Origin: Dictyocoela muelleri
Lineage: Eukaryota; Microsporidia
Length of the DNA stretch: 24,899 bases
Assembly: GCA_016256075.1 (NCBI GenBank)
Contig: SDVU01000044.1
Coordinates: 1 to 24,899, forward strand
Direction of reading: 5' to 3'
Shown here one piece after another: positions 1-9,091 of this stretch; position 1 is the first letter of the stretch; every line of letters begins with the position of its first letter. The notes beneath the pieces were generated by a model that was not told the DNA's origin, did no database searches, and saw nothing but the letters and a program-made list of their open reading frames with translations. Both the position numbers and the translations under genes were made by a program.

Positions 1-137
1 GAAAATCGCGTATACAACTGGGCTTCTGGGTAGCTTAGGAAGTGACGTATTATTGGAACACCAGGAACCAAAGGTCACAGACCAAGGTAGGAGACAACTC
101 TCCGGGTTGGCAGCTATGGATGTTGTCAGCATGTAAT
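1..137 (+). repeat. R1 repeat, copy D (cut by window start)
   Basis: The reverse complement of 3881-4018 aligns along this whole stretch, sharing for example TATTATTGGAAC, GGAGACAACTCT and the 24-base run that begins GGGTTGGCAGC (about 75-80% identical by eye). The match begins at base 1, so the copy probably continues outside the window. Its other end falls just after GTCAGCATGTAAT. No coding potential and no clear pol III promoter boxes. The family could be a solo terminal repeat or a short non-autonomous element; I cannot classify it. Confidence 0.8.
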
Positions 138-228
138 ATATAGTATATGTTAATTTAAATCAATCTTTTTATTATCAAATACACTCAAATGAATTTCTTT
201 AATAATAGTATCTAAAAAATTATTTTTT

Positions 229-415
229 GAAATTTAAGTAAAGTTTAATATTAATCTTAAGTTAAGTTTAATATTAAACTTAACTTAAGATTAATGTCAA
301 ATTTAACTTAAGAATAAACATAATATTAAACTTAACTTAAGATTAAATTTAACTTATGATTTAAATTAAGATTAAACTTAACTTGAGATTAAAATTTATA
401 TTTAAATATCAATTC
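229..415. repeat. AT-rich iterated repeat with 46-bp perfect palindrome before NOG1
   Basis: The unit TTAAACTTAACTTAAGATTAA and its inverse recur about eight times with small changes. Bases 250-295 form an exact palindrome with 23-base arms and no spacer, centred between 272 and 273. The array ends about 60 bp before the NOG1 start codon, so it lies in the promoter or leader region. Role unknown; it may be only slippage-grown AT sequence. Confidence 0.8.
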
Positions 416-465
416 TAAACTTAATAAAATTTTTTGATCATCTTCATTAAAAATTAATTGAACTA

Positions 466-475
466 CCCCCCCCCC
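466..475 (+). promoter_or_regulatory. C-run start signal of NOG1
   Basis: Ten C residues stand directly before the ATG at 476 in otherwise AT-rich DNA. Microsporidian genes are known to carry CCC- or GGG-like motifs just upstream of the start codon. The other two host genes here have C-runs in the same place. It fixes the start at 476 and not at the in-frame TTG at 458. Confidence 0.75.
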
Positions 476-2176
476 ATGAACTTTGACAAAATAAAAACAG
501 TTCCTTCATCAACACTTTTAATCGACACAGTCTTAAATAAGACACAACGAAAAACCAACACTGTCATAAAAAGACATGCCAAGATCAGTAAAATACGGAA
601 ATTCTACACAAACAAGGTGAAATTTATTATGAATGAATATTCTGATCGTCTACAACAGATAATTGATGATTTTCCAAAACTTGATGATATACATGTGTTT
701 TATCGTGACCTGATAAATATTTTATATGATCGTGATACGTATAAGATGTGTCTTGGGCATGTTGCATCGGTGCGGAAAGTTATTGAAGAAACTGGTAATG
801 AATATGTGCGATTGATAAAGTATGGTGAGAGTCTATTTCAGTGCAAGCAGTTGAAGAGAGCAGCTTTTGGCAAGATGTCTAGTACTGTGAGGAAGTTAAA
901 TTTAGACTATCTGGAAGAGGTTAGGCAGCATATGAGCAGGTTGCCGAAAATTCAGATTACCAGGACTCTTATGATTGTTGGTTATCCAAATGTTGGGAAA
1001 AGTAGTTATATGCAGCAAATTACAAAGGCTAAAGTTGATGTTCAGCCCTATCCATTCACGACTAGGTCTATTTATGTTGGTCATTTTGAATATCGTGATA
1101 TGACATGGCAGGTTTTAGATACTCCTGGAATTTTTGATAAAAAAATTGATGAAATGAACACAATTGAAATGCAAAGTGTAACTGCATTGGCACATATACC
1201 AAGTGCTATTTTGTTTTTTATTGATACTTCTGATAAGTGTGGCTACACAATTTCAGAACAAATCAGTCTTTTCAAAAATTTAAACCCACTTTTCCAGAAA
1301 AACGTAATCGTTGTTTTGTCAAAGAGCGACATTTCAAAATTTGATTCAAAAGTCAATTATGATGAATTTTTTAAGAATGATCAAATCTCAACAAATCAAT
1401 CCTTAACAAATCAAATAAATCAATACTTAACAAATCAAATAAATCAATCCTCTACAAATCAAAAATTAGAGCTAACTGCCGACGAAATCAAAGAATTTAC
1501 AATCCTTCAGGAATTTTTAAAAGATAGGCACTTCATCCAAATCTCTACAGAACAAAAAATAAATTTGGATTCCTTGAAAGAAATGGCCTGTGAGATGATC
1601 ATCGAAGAGGATTATGAAAATAATAAAGAACTTGCTGCTAAGATTGTTTTTAGTGAAAAAGTGCCTGAAAAGGAACCTGAAATGTTGAGAAAGGATGATA
1701 TAAAAACTGAAAAAGAGAAAGCTACTGAGCCGGGATATGAAATTGATATGAAGAAGAATTACTTGATCAAAGATGAGTGGAAATATGATATTGTTCCTGA
1801 ATTTTACAATGGTGAAAATGTCTCAGATATCCTTAATACTGAATATGAAATACCAAAAATTGAGCTTAGAGAGTATGATCTGCTAACAAAAGAAGAACGA
1901 GAATTAATTAACACCGTTTGGATGAAAAGACGTGAAAGAATGAAAGTTGGTGCCATGAATAGAAGAGCAGCATTGCCCAAAGGTATTTTAAGAAGAGCAA
2001 AAAAAAATCAAAGAAATTTGATCAAAGATGGAGGACTATGTGATGAATTTAAAAAGTTTAATCTTAATGAAGAGAAGTCAAGTTCAGAAATTCAAGTTAG
2101 CAATCAGAAGAATGTTCAGAAAATTTATGTTAAGCCTAAAGAATATAACAGGCGACCTAAACATTTATATCGTTAA
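476..2176 (+). CDS. NOG1: Nucleolar GTP-binding protein 1 (Nog1)
   Basis: 566 aa. Nog1 is an OBG/TRAFAC-class GTPase needed for nucleolar assembly and export of pre-60S ribosomal particles. The N-terminal helical region (about 1-160) matches the family closely (VLNKTQRKT, SLFQCKQLKRAA, EVRQHMSRLP). GTPase motifs: G1 GYPNVGKSS (169-177), switch I YPFTTRS (192-198), G3 DTPG (215-218), G4 SKSD (282-285) and a likely G5 IST (356-358). The NOGCT-like part begins near 425 (YLIKDEW), and the tail is basic (ends RRPKHLYR). The yeast protein is about 647 aa, so this is a compact version. Odd points: G4 starts with Ser where the family normally has Asn, and a low-complexity TNQ-rich insert encoded by a short tandem repeat lies between G4 and G5. 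The start is ATG 476, directly behind a C-run. No intron is needed. NSE2 follows on the same strand after about 1 kb that includes an R1 copy. Confidence 0.96.
   Translation: MNFDKIKTVPSSTLLIDTVLNKTQRKTNTVIKRHAKISKIRKFYTNKVKFIMNEYSDRLQQIIDDFPKLDDIHVFYRDLINILYDRDTYKMCLGHVASVRKVIEETGNEYVRLIKYGESLFQCKQLKRAAFGKMSSTVRKLNLDYLEEVRQHMSRLPKIQITRTLMIVGYPNVGKSSYMQQITKAKVDVQPYPFTTRSIYVGHFEYRDMTWQVLDTPGIFDKKIDEMNTIEMQSVTALAHIPSAILFFIDTSDKCGYTISEQISLFKNLNPLFQKNVIVVLSKSDISKFDSKVNYDEFFKNDQISTNQSLTNQINQYLTNQINQSSTNQKLELTADEIKEFTILQEFLKDRHFIQISTEQKINLDSLKEMACEMIIEEDYENNKELAAKIVFSEKVPEKEPEMLRKDDIKTEKEKATEPGYEIDMKKNYLIKDEWKYDIVPEFYNGENVSDILNTEYEIPKIELREYDLLTKEERELINTVWMKRRERMKVGAMNRRAALPKGILRRAKKNQRNLIKDGGLCDEFKKFNLNEEKSSSEIQVSNQKNVQKIYVKPKEYNRRPKHLYR
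1385..1465 (+). repeat. In-frame minisatellite inside NOG1
   Basis: A 24-bp unit (like TTAACAAATCAAATAAATCA plus four bases) occurs about two and a half times, with partial copies at both ends. It encodes repeats of LTNQINQ/STNQ at about residues 303-331, between the G4 and G5 motifs. 24 bp is a multiple of three, so copy-number change keeps the frame. Confidence 0.85.
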
Positions 2177-2461
2177 TTATTTATTTATTAATTTTTATAA
2201 ACTTTAATTAAAAATTTAATAAAATAATTTTGCTTCATCTTTAATCATAATTCTTGATATTAATTATTTATTAAAATTTTTTATAAAATTAAAATTTTTT
2301 CTGTTGGAAGGTTCTTAATTCACTATAAACTGTTTAAACCAACTTGATATTATTTATTTATTAAAAGAAGCGGAATATAACTCTTAGACAATCTAAACTA
2401 AAAAAATTAAATCAATAAAAAACAAAAAAAGATTATCAATTTTTGATATTTTTTTAAAAAA

Positions 2462-2606
2462 ATAAAAATAACTTTTTCGCTTTTTCTAGGCCCAGATAGC
2501 TCTGTAGTTAACACTCTTGAATGTAAATTAAAGTAAATTGTTCAGAGATCTATCTGACTTCACTTTATTTTATAATTGGATGGTGATTAAAGCGAAAAAA
2601 TGAAAG
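2462..2606. repeat. Hairpin region with tRNA-like box A, between NOG1 and NSE2
   Basis: CAGATAGCTCTG near 2493 pairs imperfectly with CAGAGATCTATCTG near 2540, and TTTTCGCTTT motifs lie outside in inverted orientation (about 2475 and 2593). The left stem includes TAGCTCTGTAGTTA, which resembles a tRNA box A, but there is no box B, anticodon arm or acceptor stem of tRNA shape. It is best read as a short palindromic element or a tRNA-derived relic. The rest of 2177-2624 shows nothing recognisable. Confidence 0.4.
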
Positions 2607-2624
2607 GAATGGCATAAAGTTTAT

Positions 2625-2925
2625 CCATTTGCAATATTTCCATTAGACCTGGTCTAATGAAAAAGAACTAGAGAGGACTCATCTACGTGTGGGGATAAGT
2701 GCTGAGCCACACCTCGCAAAAACAGTAGTGAAACTAAAAAATTCATGAAAAGGCTATAACATGTATCGTGATTATAATTGATAAAAGGAAAAAATGCATT
2801 TAAATAATCTTTAAGTGACTTATGATGAGATATAACCGTTAGGTCCAGGAACTAAATCTGATTAAAACAAATTTTTAAACAATTCTTCGAATATGCAATG
2901 ATGTTATGGTTTGAGTAAAATTTAT
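2625..2925 (+). repeat. R1 repeat, copy A (diverged)
   Basis: Best anchors: GATAAGTGCTGAGCCACACC, CGCAAAAACAGTAGTGAAAC and AAAAAATTCATGAAAAGGCT (about 2695-2755). These line up with copy C (10820-10870) and the complement of copy B. The 3' half is weaker (CCAGGAACTAAATCTGA near 2846). It ends about 290 bp before the NSE2 ATG. Oldest-looking of the four copies. Confidence 0.6.
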
Positions 2926-2984
2926 AAATACTATATATATTTACCTTTATGAATGATTATTAGAGACGGAAAAAAAATTTAAAT

Positions 2985-3110
2985 AAAAAATTGTAATTAG
3001 CAATTAATTGATCAAATTAAAAGATTGAAATTAAAGATTTAATTAATTGATCAAATTAAAAATATAATTAAAGATTGAAATTAAATATTTAATTAATTGA
3101 TCAACATTTA
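2985..3110. repeat. AT-rich tandem repeat before NSE2
   Basis: About two and a half direct copies of a ~45-55 bp unit built from AATTAATTGATCAAATTAAA and AGATTGAAATTAAA lie 105-230 bp before the NSE2 start codon. NOG1 and POB3 also have iterated AT repeats in front of them, each with a different unit. Confidence 0.75.
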
Positions 3111-3211
3111 CTTTAAGAATCATTTTTAATCAAAATTTATTTAAATAATGACTTTAATCTTAATTTTTAAAAACTTTATTTAAAAAACTAAGAATTAACA
3201 ATTCACCTTAA

Positions 3212-3214
3212 CCC
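3212..3214 (+). promoter_or_regulatory. CCC start signal of NSE2
   Basis: CCC touches the ATG at 3215 (sequence TTAACCCATGG) in AT-rich surroundings, as expected for a microsporidian start-codon motif. Confidence 0.65.
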
Positions 3215-3625
3215 ATGGATGACGTAATTCAAAACAGAATAAATATACTTAAAAAAATCAAAAAAGACATAATAAACACAAAAAGAAACAATCCTGATCT
3301 TCTTTTAGAATTATGTTTCCAACTTAAAGTATTACAAAATGAAATTCAAATTTCAGAATCATCAATTGCAAATCTTAGCAAAGAAAAAAATAAATTCAAA
3401 AGAAACGCAGAGTTTAAAAAGATTCTTGAAGAAATTGATAGTATTGCAGTTACCTCAATTAAAGAAAGTGAGTTGTGCCCCATAACACAGTCTAAGATTG
3501 TTGATAAGTTTGTTGCTGTTTGTGGTCATGTGATGGAACGAAGTGCCGCATTGAATTTGCTTAAGACTCGTAAGGCTATGTGCCCCAAAATTGGATGTAA
3601 TAAAGAACTTAAAGAGAAAAAATAA
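3215..3625 (+). CDS. NSE2: SP-RING protein, likely NSE2/MMS21 SUMO ligase subunit of SMC5/6
   Basis: 136 aa. The C-terminal half carries an SP-RING: C88 in CPITQ, C103 and H105 in CGH, C123 in CP, and C128 after four residues (CPKIGC). This spacing and the CP-x-x-GC ending are typical of NSE2/MMS21, the SUMO E3 ligase bound to the SMC5/6 complex in DNA repair; PIAS/Siz proteins have the same fold but different flanks. Residues 1-80 are lysine-rich and probably helical, which fits the Smc5-docking coiled coil of NSE2 but is too diverged to prove. Yeast Mms21 is 267 aa, so this is about half length, with the docking region shortened most. The start is ATG 3215, directly after CCC. The gene lies on the same strand as NOG1 but far downstream, so it is not an obvious transcriptional unit with it. 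Confidence 0.85.
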   Translation: MDDVIQNRINILKKIKKDIINTKRNNPDLLLELCFQLKVLQNEIQISESSIANLSKEKNKFKRNAEFKKILEEIDSIAVTSIKESELCPITQSKIVDKFVAVCGHVMERSAALNLLKTRKAMCPKIGCNKELKEKK

Positions 3626-3880
3626 AAAATAAATATTTTATTGTTTATATAAAAATTGAATTCATTAGTTAATTAAAAATAGAATCAACCAAATTATTAA
3701 AGTATAAATAACCAGTTTTCTAAAAGTATTATTGTTTATTTGATGAAAAATATAATTAAGATATATTTTTGTTAATTAAAGGCATAAATAAGAAATAATT
3801 TTGTTGATTAATATTATTAAGATATATTTTTTATTTATTGAAGTTATTCGTAAATTTATAAATAAAATTATTTTATTAAT

Positions 3881-4215
3881 TACATTCTGACAACATCCAT
3901 AGCTGCCAACCCGTAGAGTTGTCTCCAACCATAGTCTTCAGACATTTGTTTCCCGGGTTCCAATAATACATATCTTCAAAGCAATTCAGAAGCCCAGCTG
4001 TATAAGCGGTTTTCATTTTATCAATGATATGGCAGGATACTGGTAATTAGTAGCTTTTTATGAAATTTTATTTTTCACTACTTTTTGCAGAGATGGGTCG
4101 CCGCACTCATCTCCGCAACACGGAGAGCCCCTTCCACTTCATTGGAATATTAAACCAATTATTAATCAGCTACATCATACGTAAATAGCTGTATATATTA
4201 CTATATTTCTAAAAT
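3881..4215 (-). repeat. R1 repeat, copy B (most complete)
   Basis: About 330 bp. Its complement aligns with copy D in its last 137 bp, with copy A, and along its first half with copy C (TAATATAYACAG, GATTAGTGCGG, GCAAAAAGTAGT, CATTGATAAA). Copies D and B point towards each other and enclose 138-3880 with NOG1 and NSE2. There are no terminal inverted repeats and no reading frame. A solo terminal repeat of an LTR element or a SINE-like unit are both possible. Confidence 0.75.
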
Positions 4216-4613
4216 TTTTGTCTGCTTAATGTCATTCCCTCATTATTTATTGTGCGATTAGCGGAATTCGAATCTCGATACTTAAATTTTCATTTAAGAG
4301 TCTGTCCCTATTAATTTTCGAAAATAATACATTTTTGGGGACTCTATATCCATTGAAAGTTTTAAACTTTTATACAAACGGAAACTGATAAAAAAATAAA
4401 AATATATGTGAAAGCTTGTAAAAAAACTTTTTACAAGATTTATATTTTTAGACTGTATCTATATCTTATGGAGCACTGACAAAATTAGTATTGAAAAAAT
4501 AATCTTAAATTATAACTAACGAGCTAATTCGCACTATTTGCGATAAAACACTAAATATTCGTCTAAGTATGGAATAAAATCTATAAAAGGCATATTTTAT
4601 TCCAAATTCATGT
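4216..4613. other. AT-rich spacer with two short palindromes
   Basis: No gene is seen. Two hairpins are visible: CTTGTAAAAA / TTTTTACAAG near 4414-4437, and GGAATAAAAT / ATTTTATTCC near 4571-4604. They may mark the left end of the hAT relic that follows, whose N-terminal zinc finger and left terminal repeat I could not find. Confidence 0.4.
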
Positions 4614-5658
4614 AAAAAATAAAAGAAGCAAAGGCTATTCAAAATAAATTAGAAGAGGCAAGCTCAATTGATGTGCAAAACGATTTTTTTGATGACAGGT
4701 TAATAACAGCATTAGCATCAGCGAAACTTCCTTTTAAAAAACTACAAAATCCTTTAATTAAAACTTTTCTTTAAGATTTTACAGGTAAAATAATTTTTTT
4801 GAGAATCTTACTATAAAAAGCTTTCAATTCCGATTATTAATAATAAAATGGAAAAAATTCTAAATAAACTCAAAAACGAACATATTTATTTTTTTTACTT
4901 GATGAAACTACAGATGCAAATCAGAGGGATGTCTTGAATATAATGTGTCGAATATGCGGTAATTCATCAAGAAACAGTTTATTTAATACGTACAATAGAA
5001 CTATCAAAAATAAACACTTATACCGTTGGACAAGAAATTGTTAATACTATGATAGAATTATATGGCGGATCAATAAATTATGATAAATTTCTTATGATTA
5101 TTTCTGATGCAGCACCATATGCAATTAAAGCCGTGAATGTAAAAAAAAATTATTTCCAAATATGAAACATGTCACATGTATAGCACATATGTTGCATAGA
5201 TTATGTGAAAAATTGAGAGATATATGTCCAAATACAAATTTTATATGTTCTGAAATAAAAAAAATAAAAAAAAACAAAGAGAATCAACTTATTTTTACCG
5301 ATATTACTAAAGCTAAAACTTCCAAAATTCCTAATAATCACAAGATGAGATACTTGGGTAAATTTTACATTTCATATTATTGAAAACTACGATTTATATA
5401 AATCTTTTTTTATCAAAAAAGTCAGAAAAAAATAAATATAAAAATAATATTCTAACTACTTTTTGTAATCACGATTTTTTGTATGATTTTCAAGAAGTAA
5501 AAAATGACGATTGTCCAATTAATTCAATTTTAAATTTAGAGAGAAATGATTTTTCGACGTAACAACAAATTGATGTGCTGGAAAATGTTCAAAAAAAATT
5601 AATAAATTTATCTCTGAAAATTAAATATATAGATTTACTCAAAAAAAAACTCTTGATC
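4614..5658 (+). pseudogene. hAT transposase relic, N-terminal and middle part
   Basis: Pieces in several frames match hAT transposases of the type with a LITALASAKLPFKKLQNP-like start (4700-4770, then an in-frame stop and DFTGK), an ISDAAPYAIKA stretch near 5100, then HVTCIAHMLHRLCEKLR (5165-5215), the conserved H-x-x-C-x-A-H core. A WDTWVNF-like part follows near 5350. Several frameshifts and stops break it. The reading resumes at 7227 beyond an inserted MULE, with the last ~155 bp duplicated. The hAT zinc finger (BED) and terminal repeats were not found. Confidence 0.75.
5501..5658 (+). repeat. Left copy of ~155-bp duplication flanking MULE-1
   Basis: Near-identical to 7227-7379 (shared runs TCAATTTTAAATTTAGAGAG and CAACAAATTGATGTGCTGGA; about 88% by eye). 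Its right edge touches the MULE-1 left terminal repeat. Confidence 0.88.
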
Positions 5659-7226
5659 CCAAACCGAAAACTCGAAAAAGTCGAGTTTTCGGTTTGGGTT
5701 TTGTCGACTTTACAGAAAACTCAACAAACCCCTAATGAACAATTATTTTGAAATTTTGAAAATAGAAAGAAACAATAAAAAATTATATATGAAGGTTATA
5801 TATATAATTTGCAAAAAGAGACAAGTTTTTACATTTATTGGAGATGTGTTCGCCGTGATTGTTCGGGCATATTACATACTGATATTTCAACTAGTTACGT
5901 AATCTATAAAGAATGTCATTATCATGATATTGAAAGTGATAAGATTGCAAAAATCAAAATAAATAATTTATTGAAAAGCAAAGCAAATAAACAAATGAAC
6001 TATTTGCCTCTTCCTTACTTTCAGGAATGAATGAAATTCGAGAAATTAAAAGATACAATTTGCAAAAATATGAAAGTTTGAGAGATTATTACATTAAACT
6101 GAGAAAAAAATGTTACTGAGTTTTCAAATAGTTCTAATGATGAATTGCTGGAATTCAAATATACATTTGATAATAAATTATTCTTACAATATGATAGTGG
6201 CTCTCTCGATGAAAAATGAATTATAATTTTTACAACTGAATATAATTTGAGAATTTTGTACCAAAAAGTAAACAGGGCTATGTGATGGCACATTTTTTGT
6301 TTCCCCGAAAAATTTTGAACAAGTATATATCATACATTGCCAATATTTCAGAAAATTAATCCAAATTGTTTATATCTTATGAAAAAGCGGAATGTGTCAT
6401 CTTATAATTTTATTTTTAATATTATCAAGTCGAAAGTGTCAGAAAAACCAAGAAATATTATTGTTGATTTTGAAATAGCATCTTTCAATTCTATTTATAA
6501 AACTTTTGAAAATTCTAAAATATTTGGATGTTATTTTCATTTTACACAAATAATTATAAGGTTTTTAAAACAAAATAAATATATTGAAATTTATAAAAAT
6601 AATATTAAATACAAAACGTTCGTAACATACCTGATATTTCTTACATATGTTCCCTTAAATAAGATTCTGGAATTAAATAAAATTTGTTTGCTAAAACAAA
6701 ATGAACTAGGTTACATTATTTTAATATCATATTTTAAATCAAATTTTATTGAAAATAATGAAATAATCTCTACAAAGGAGCGCAAATTTTGGTCAGTAAA
6801 TGAAAGAATTCATTTCGATATTCCTACTACCACTAATAGCTGCGAGGCATATCATAGATATTTGAATTCTAAAATATCTAAAAAGAATCAAAACATCGAA
6901 AAAAATATTAATTTATTAAAAAAGAAGAAAAAAGGATGAATATTTTAATTAATAATCTTAAGTCAGGTAAATCAAGAAAAAATAAGCAGGAAAATGAGGT
7001 CAAAAACATTGTTTTAAATTTTTATGATTATTTTTATTATGAGATTACGAAAATTTAGAAAAAAAGTAGATATATTTATTTCATGATTTAAATAAAATCT
7101 ATTTTTCAAATTTTTAGTATTTTTTTAATTAATATAATTAATTTTATTTTTTAATTTTGTCGAGTTTTCAGTAAACTCGACAATTTTATCCCGAAAACTC
7201 GACTTTGTCGAGTTTTCGGGCAGCCC
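5659..7226 (+). mobile_element. MULE-1, FLYWCH-type Mutator-like element
   Basis: 1568 bp, inserted in the hAT relic. The terminal inverted repeats share CCGAAAACTCG and TCGAGTTTTCGG, and each end is itself a hairpin: 18-base arms at about 5659-5700 and 14-base arms around a TTT loop at about 7190-7220. A second shared block (TTGTCGA, then GAAAACTC) lies just inside both ends. It encodes one decayed transposase. It is flanked by direct duplications of ~155 bp and not the 8-11 bp usual for the superfamily. Confidence 0.85.
5779..6939 (+). pseudogene. MULE transposase with FLYWCH zinc finger (broken)
   Basis: The N-terminal FLYWCH finger reads YEGYIYNLQKETSFYIYW, then RCVRRDCSGILHTDIS and a closing CHYHDIE (5788-5940). 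The frame is lost near 6030. The longest intact piece (6337-6939) begins IYHTLPIFQKINP just upstream and has IIVDFEIASFNSI with a catalytic Asp, the GCYFHFTQ motif and, near the end, TTTNSCEAYHRYLN, typical of the C-terminal part of MULE transposases. Between them, LQYDSGSLDEK and similar pieces keep family order with stops and frame changes. A DDE transposase acts in the nucleus on its own terminal repeats; this copy cannot be active. Confidence 0.85.
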
Positions 7227-7379
7227 AAAATGCTGATTTCCTATTTAATTCAATTTTAAATTTAGAGAGAAATGATTTCGACATCACAACAAATTGATGT
7301 GCTGGAAAATGTTCAAAAAAAATAATAAATATATCTCTGAAGATTAAATATAAAGATTTACTCGAAAAAACTTACGATC
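7227..7379 (+). repeat. Right copy of ~155-bp duplication flanking MULE-1
   Basis: Starts directly after the MULE-1 end (CAGCCC then AAAATGCTG) and repeats 5501-5658; hAT sequence then continues. Confidence 0.88.
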
Positions 7380-7577
7380 TTAGGTTTTTTTTATTTTCTG
7401 AACTTTAAACTTGTTCAAAATAATAAAAAATATGCATTTGTTCAATTGACTACAGTTGACATTGAAAGAAGCTTTAGCAAAATGAATAAAATTTTAGATG
7501 CTCAAAGAAGATCTTTAAGTATAAAAAACCTTGATATGTTATTAGCCCTAAATTTTAATAAAAGAAATTTTTTTTAA
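7380..7577 (+). pseudogene. hAT transposase relic, C-terminal dimerisation domain
   Basis: An open stretch reads FVQLTTVDIERSFSKMNKIL, then DAQRRSLSIKNLDMLLALNF, ending KRNFF and TAA at 7575-7577. The ERSFS motif followed by R-x-x-L...NL is the hallmark of the hAT C-terminal dimerisation region. It continues the hAT relic that breaks off at 5658; the MULE and one copy of the duplication lie between. Confidence 0.85.
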
Positions 7578-7829
7578 ATTATTTATTTCTGTTTTTATTT
7601 TAAATTATATCTAATTAATATTTAAATTTAAAAAAAAAATTAAAAATCATTTTTATAAAAAACTACATTTTTTTATATGAACAGGTCAATATATTTCAAA
7701 ATTTATAAAAAAATATTAAACTGACCACTTTTTTAAAAAAAGTCATTTTTAAAAAAAACGGCATTTTTCTAAAAAAAACAGTAAAACCCTGACATTTTAA
7801 AGAAAAAACCAGGCATTTTACAGAATACT

Positions 7830-8200
7830 AGTCATATCCTCAAAATAACATATCTTCAAAATTCCATAACTCAAAATGCCATATTTTCCAATTGTTTATA
7901 AATATTTGTTATTTTAAAAAGTAAATTCTGAAATCAAAATTTTAATTTAACAAGTAAAAATTTAAAAAAGAAAAAATTAATTAAAATCAAAAATATTTAA
8001 GAATTTAATACAGTTTAAAGATATAACTATTAAAAAATTTAAATATAATGTTTTAAAAAAATGAAAGAACATTTAGAGTATTATCATTTTAAATATTAAA
8101 AATTTATTGACTATTTTTTGAGGATATAGTACTTTAAAGATATGTTATTTTGGTGATATGTCATTTTGGAGATTGTGCATTTTGGCATAAGACTCACTAA
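7830..8200. mobile_element. MITE-like palindromic unit with iterated ends
   Basis: The left end (about 7836-7895) contains CATATCCTCAAAATAACATA and the right end (about 8120-8195) holds its inverse, TATGTTATTTTGG and GAGGATATAG. Both ends are built from several copies of a ~15-bp motif like CAAAATAACATATCT. The interior is AT-rich with no reading frame. No target duplication was recognised. 7578-7829 is plain AT-rich DNA. Confidence 0.6.
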
Positions 8201-8439
8201 TTAACCTTATTTAACATAAAAACATACAGTGATATATGATATTCAAAGTTGTTGTCTTAAAAATAAAATATTATATTTCTAAATTTGAAAGGATAACGAA
8301 TATCCGCAAAAAAATCCAAAAAAACATTGAGATTTTATAAAATCTTTTAACTTCTAGAGATCGATTTTTCATATTTATTTGAAGTAAAAATAAGTTCATC
8401 AATTTTATTATTCATATATTTTTAATGAATAAATAAGTC

Positions 8440-8660
8440 CGTTTATTAAATATTTTATAAGTTTCTTCAAGGACGAGACGATATAAAAAAATATCTGAAA
8501 AGCTCGTGAAAAAAAGATTACCGACTGTATGTTTATAGTCGGTATTATAGTTTAAAACATACACTTTAGAAACTGTTTTTCGCGATATTTTCAGATATGT
8601 TTTTATTTTTATAAGAGCTCGTCTGTATATAAAACCAAAAATTTTAATGGATATAGAGTT
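8440..8660. mobile_element. Short foldback MITE
   Basis: GACGAG near 8471 pairs with CTCGTC near 8618, AATATCTGAAAA with TTTTCAGATAT, CTCGTGAAAAA with TTTTTCGCGA, and a central hairpin ACCGACTGTATG / TAGTCGGT lies near 8519-8543. The whole folds as one long imperfect stem. No coding capacity is visible on either strand. Confidence 0.65.
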
Positions 8661-9091
8661 TAACATTTTTTATCGACAGAAAGAAAAAACGACAAAAACA
8701 TATTTCAAATAACACGAAGTATTTCATTCGATAAAATTTACAGAATTTCTAAATAATTTGATGTAAATATGAGATGAATTAAATAAGCAGTGCTAAGCTT
8801 ATAAAAAAGTATAACCTGATTTTTTGGGGTATTTTATACTTTTTATAGTCATGTGTCTTGATGTTAGAAAATATTTTAAAATTTTCTAGATAAAAATGAT
8901 TTATAAAAATGATTTAAAAAAATGATTTATAAAAATTTTGGATTAATCAAAATTGATTTATAAAATTCAAGTTTAAAAATTGATCAACAAATTTTAAATT
9001 AAAATTTACTTTAATTGATTAATTAATAAATTCGTTAATGAAATCGATAGATCAAAAATATGAAATAAAAACCAACTTTATTTAATAAATA
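8661..9091. other. AT-rich 3' spacer of POB3
   Basis: No gene is seen. An iterated AAAAATGATTTATA motif at about 8892-8940 and a hairpin around a GATTTTTTGGGG loop (8800-8850, arms of the ATAAAAAAGTATA / TATACTTTTTATA kind) are the only structures. Confidence 0.5.

Noticed and set aside
458-475. Upstream TTG start for NOG1 adding MNYPPP
   Set aside because: These codons are just the C-run read as protein. Family homology and the start motif place the start at ATG 476.
902-1084. 60-residue minus-strand frame inside NOG1
   Set aside because: Antisense shadow over the conserved GTPase motifs.
2490-2560. tRNA gene
   Set aside because: Only a box-A-like stretch; no box B, anticodon stem or cloverleaf could be drawn.
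3881-4215. R1 as part of an rRNA gene
   Set aside because: I could not match any stretch to conserved SSU, LSU or 5S rRNA cores; copies are scattered and strongly diverged.
4262-4285. tRNA T-arm-like TTCGAATCTCG
   Set aside because: Short isolated match without an accompanying box A at the right distance.
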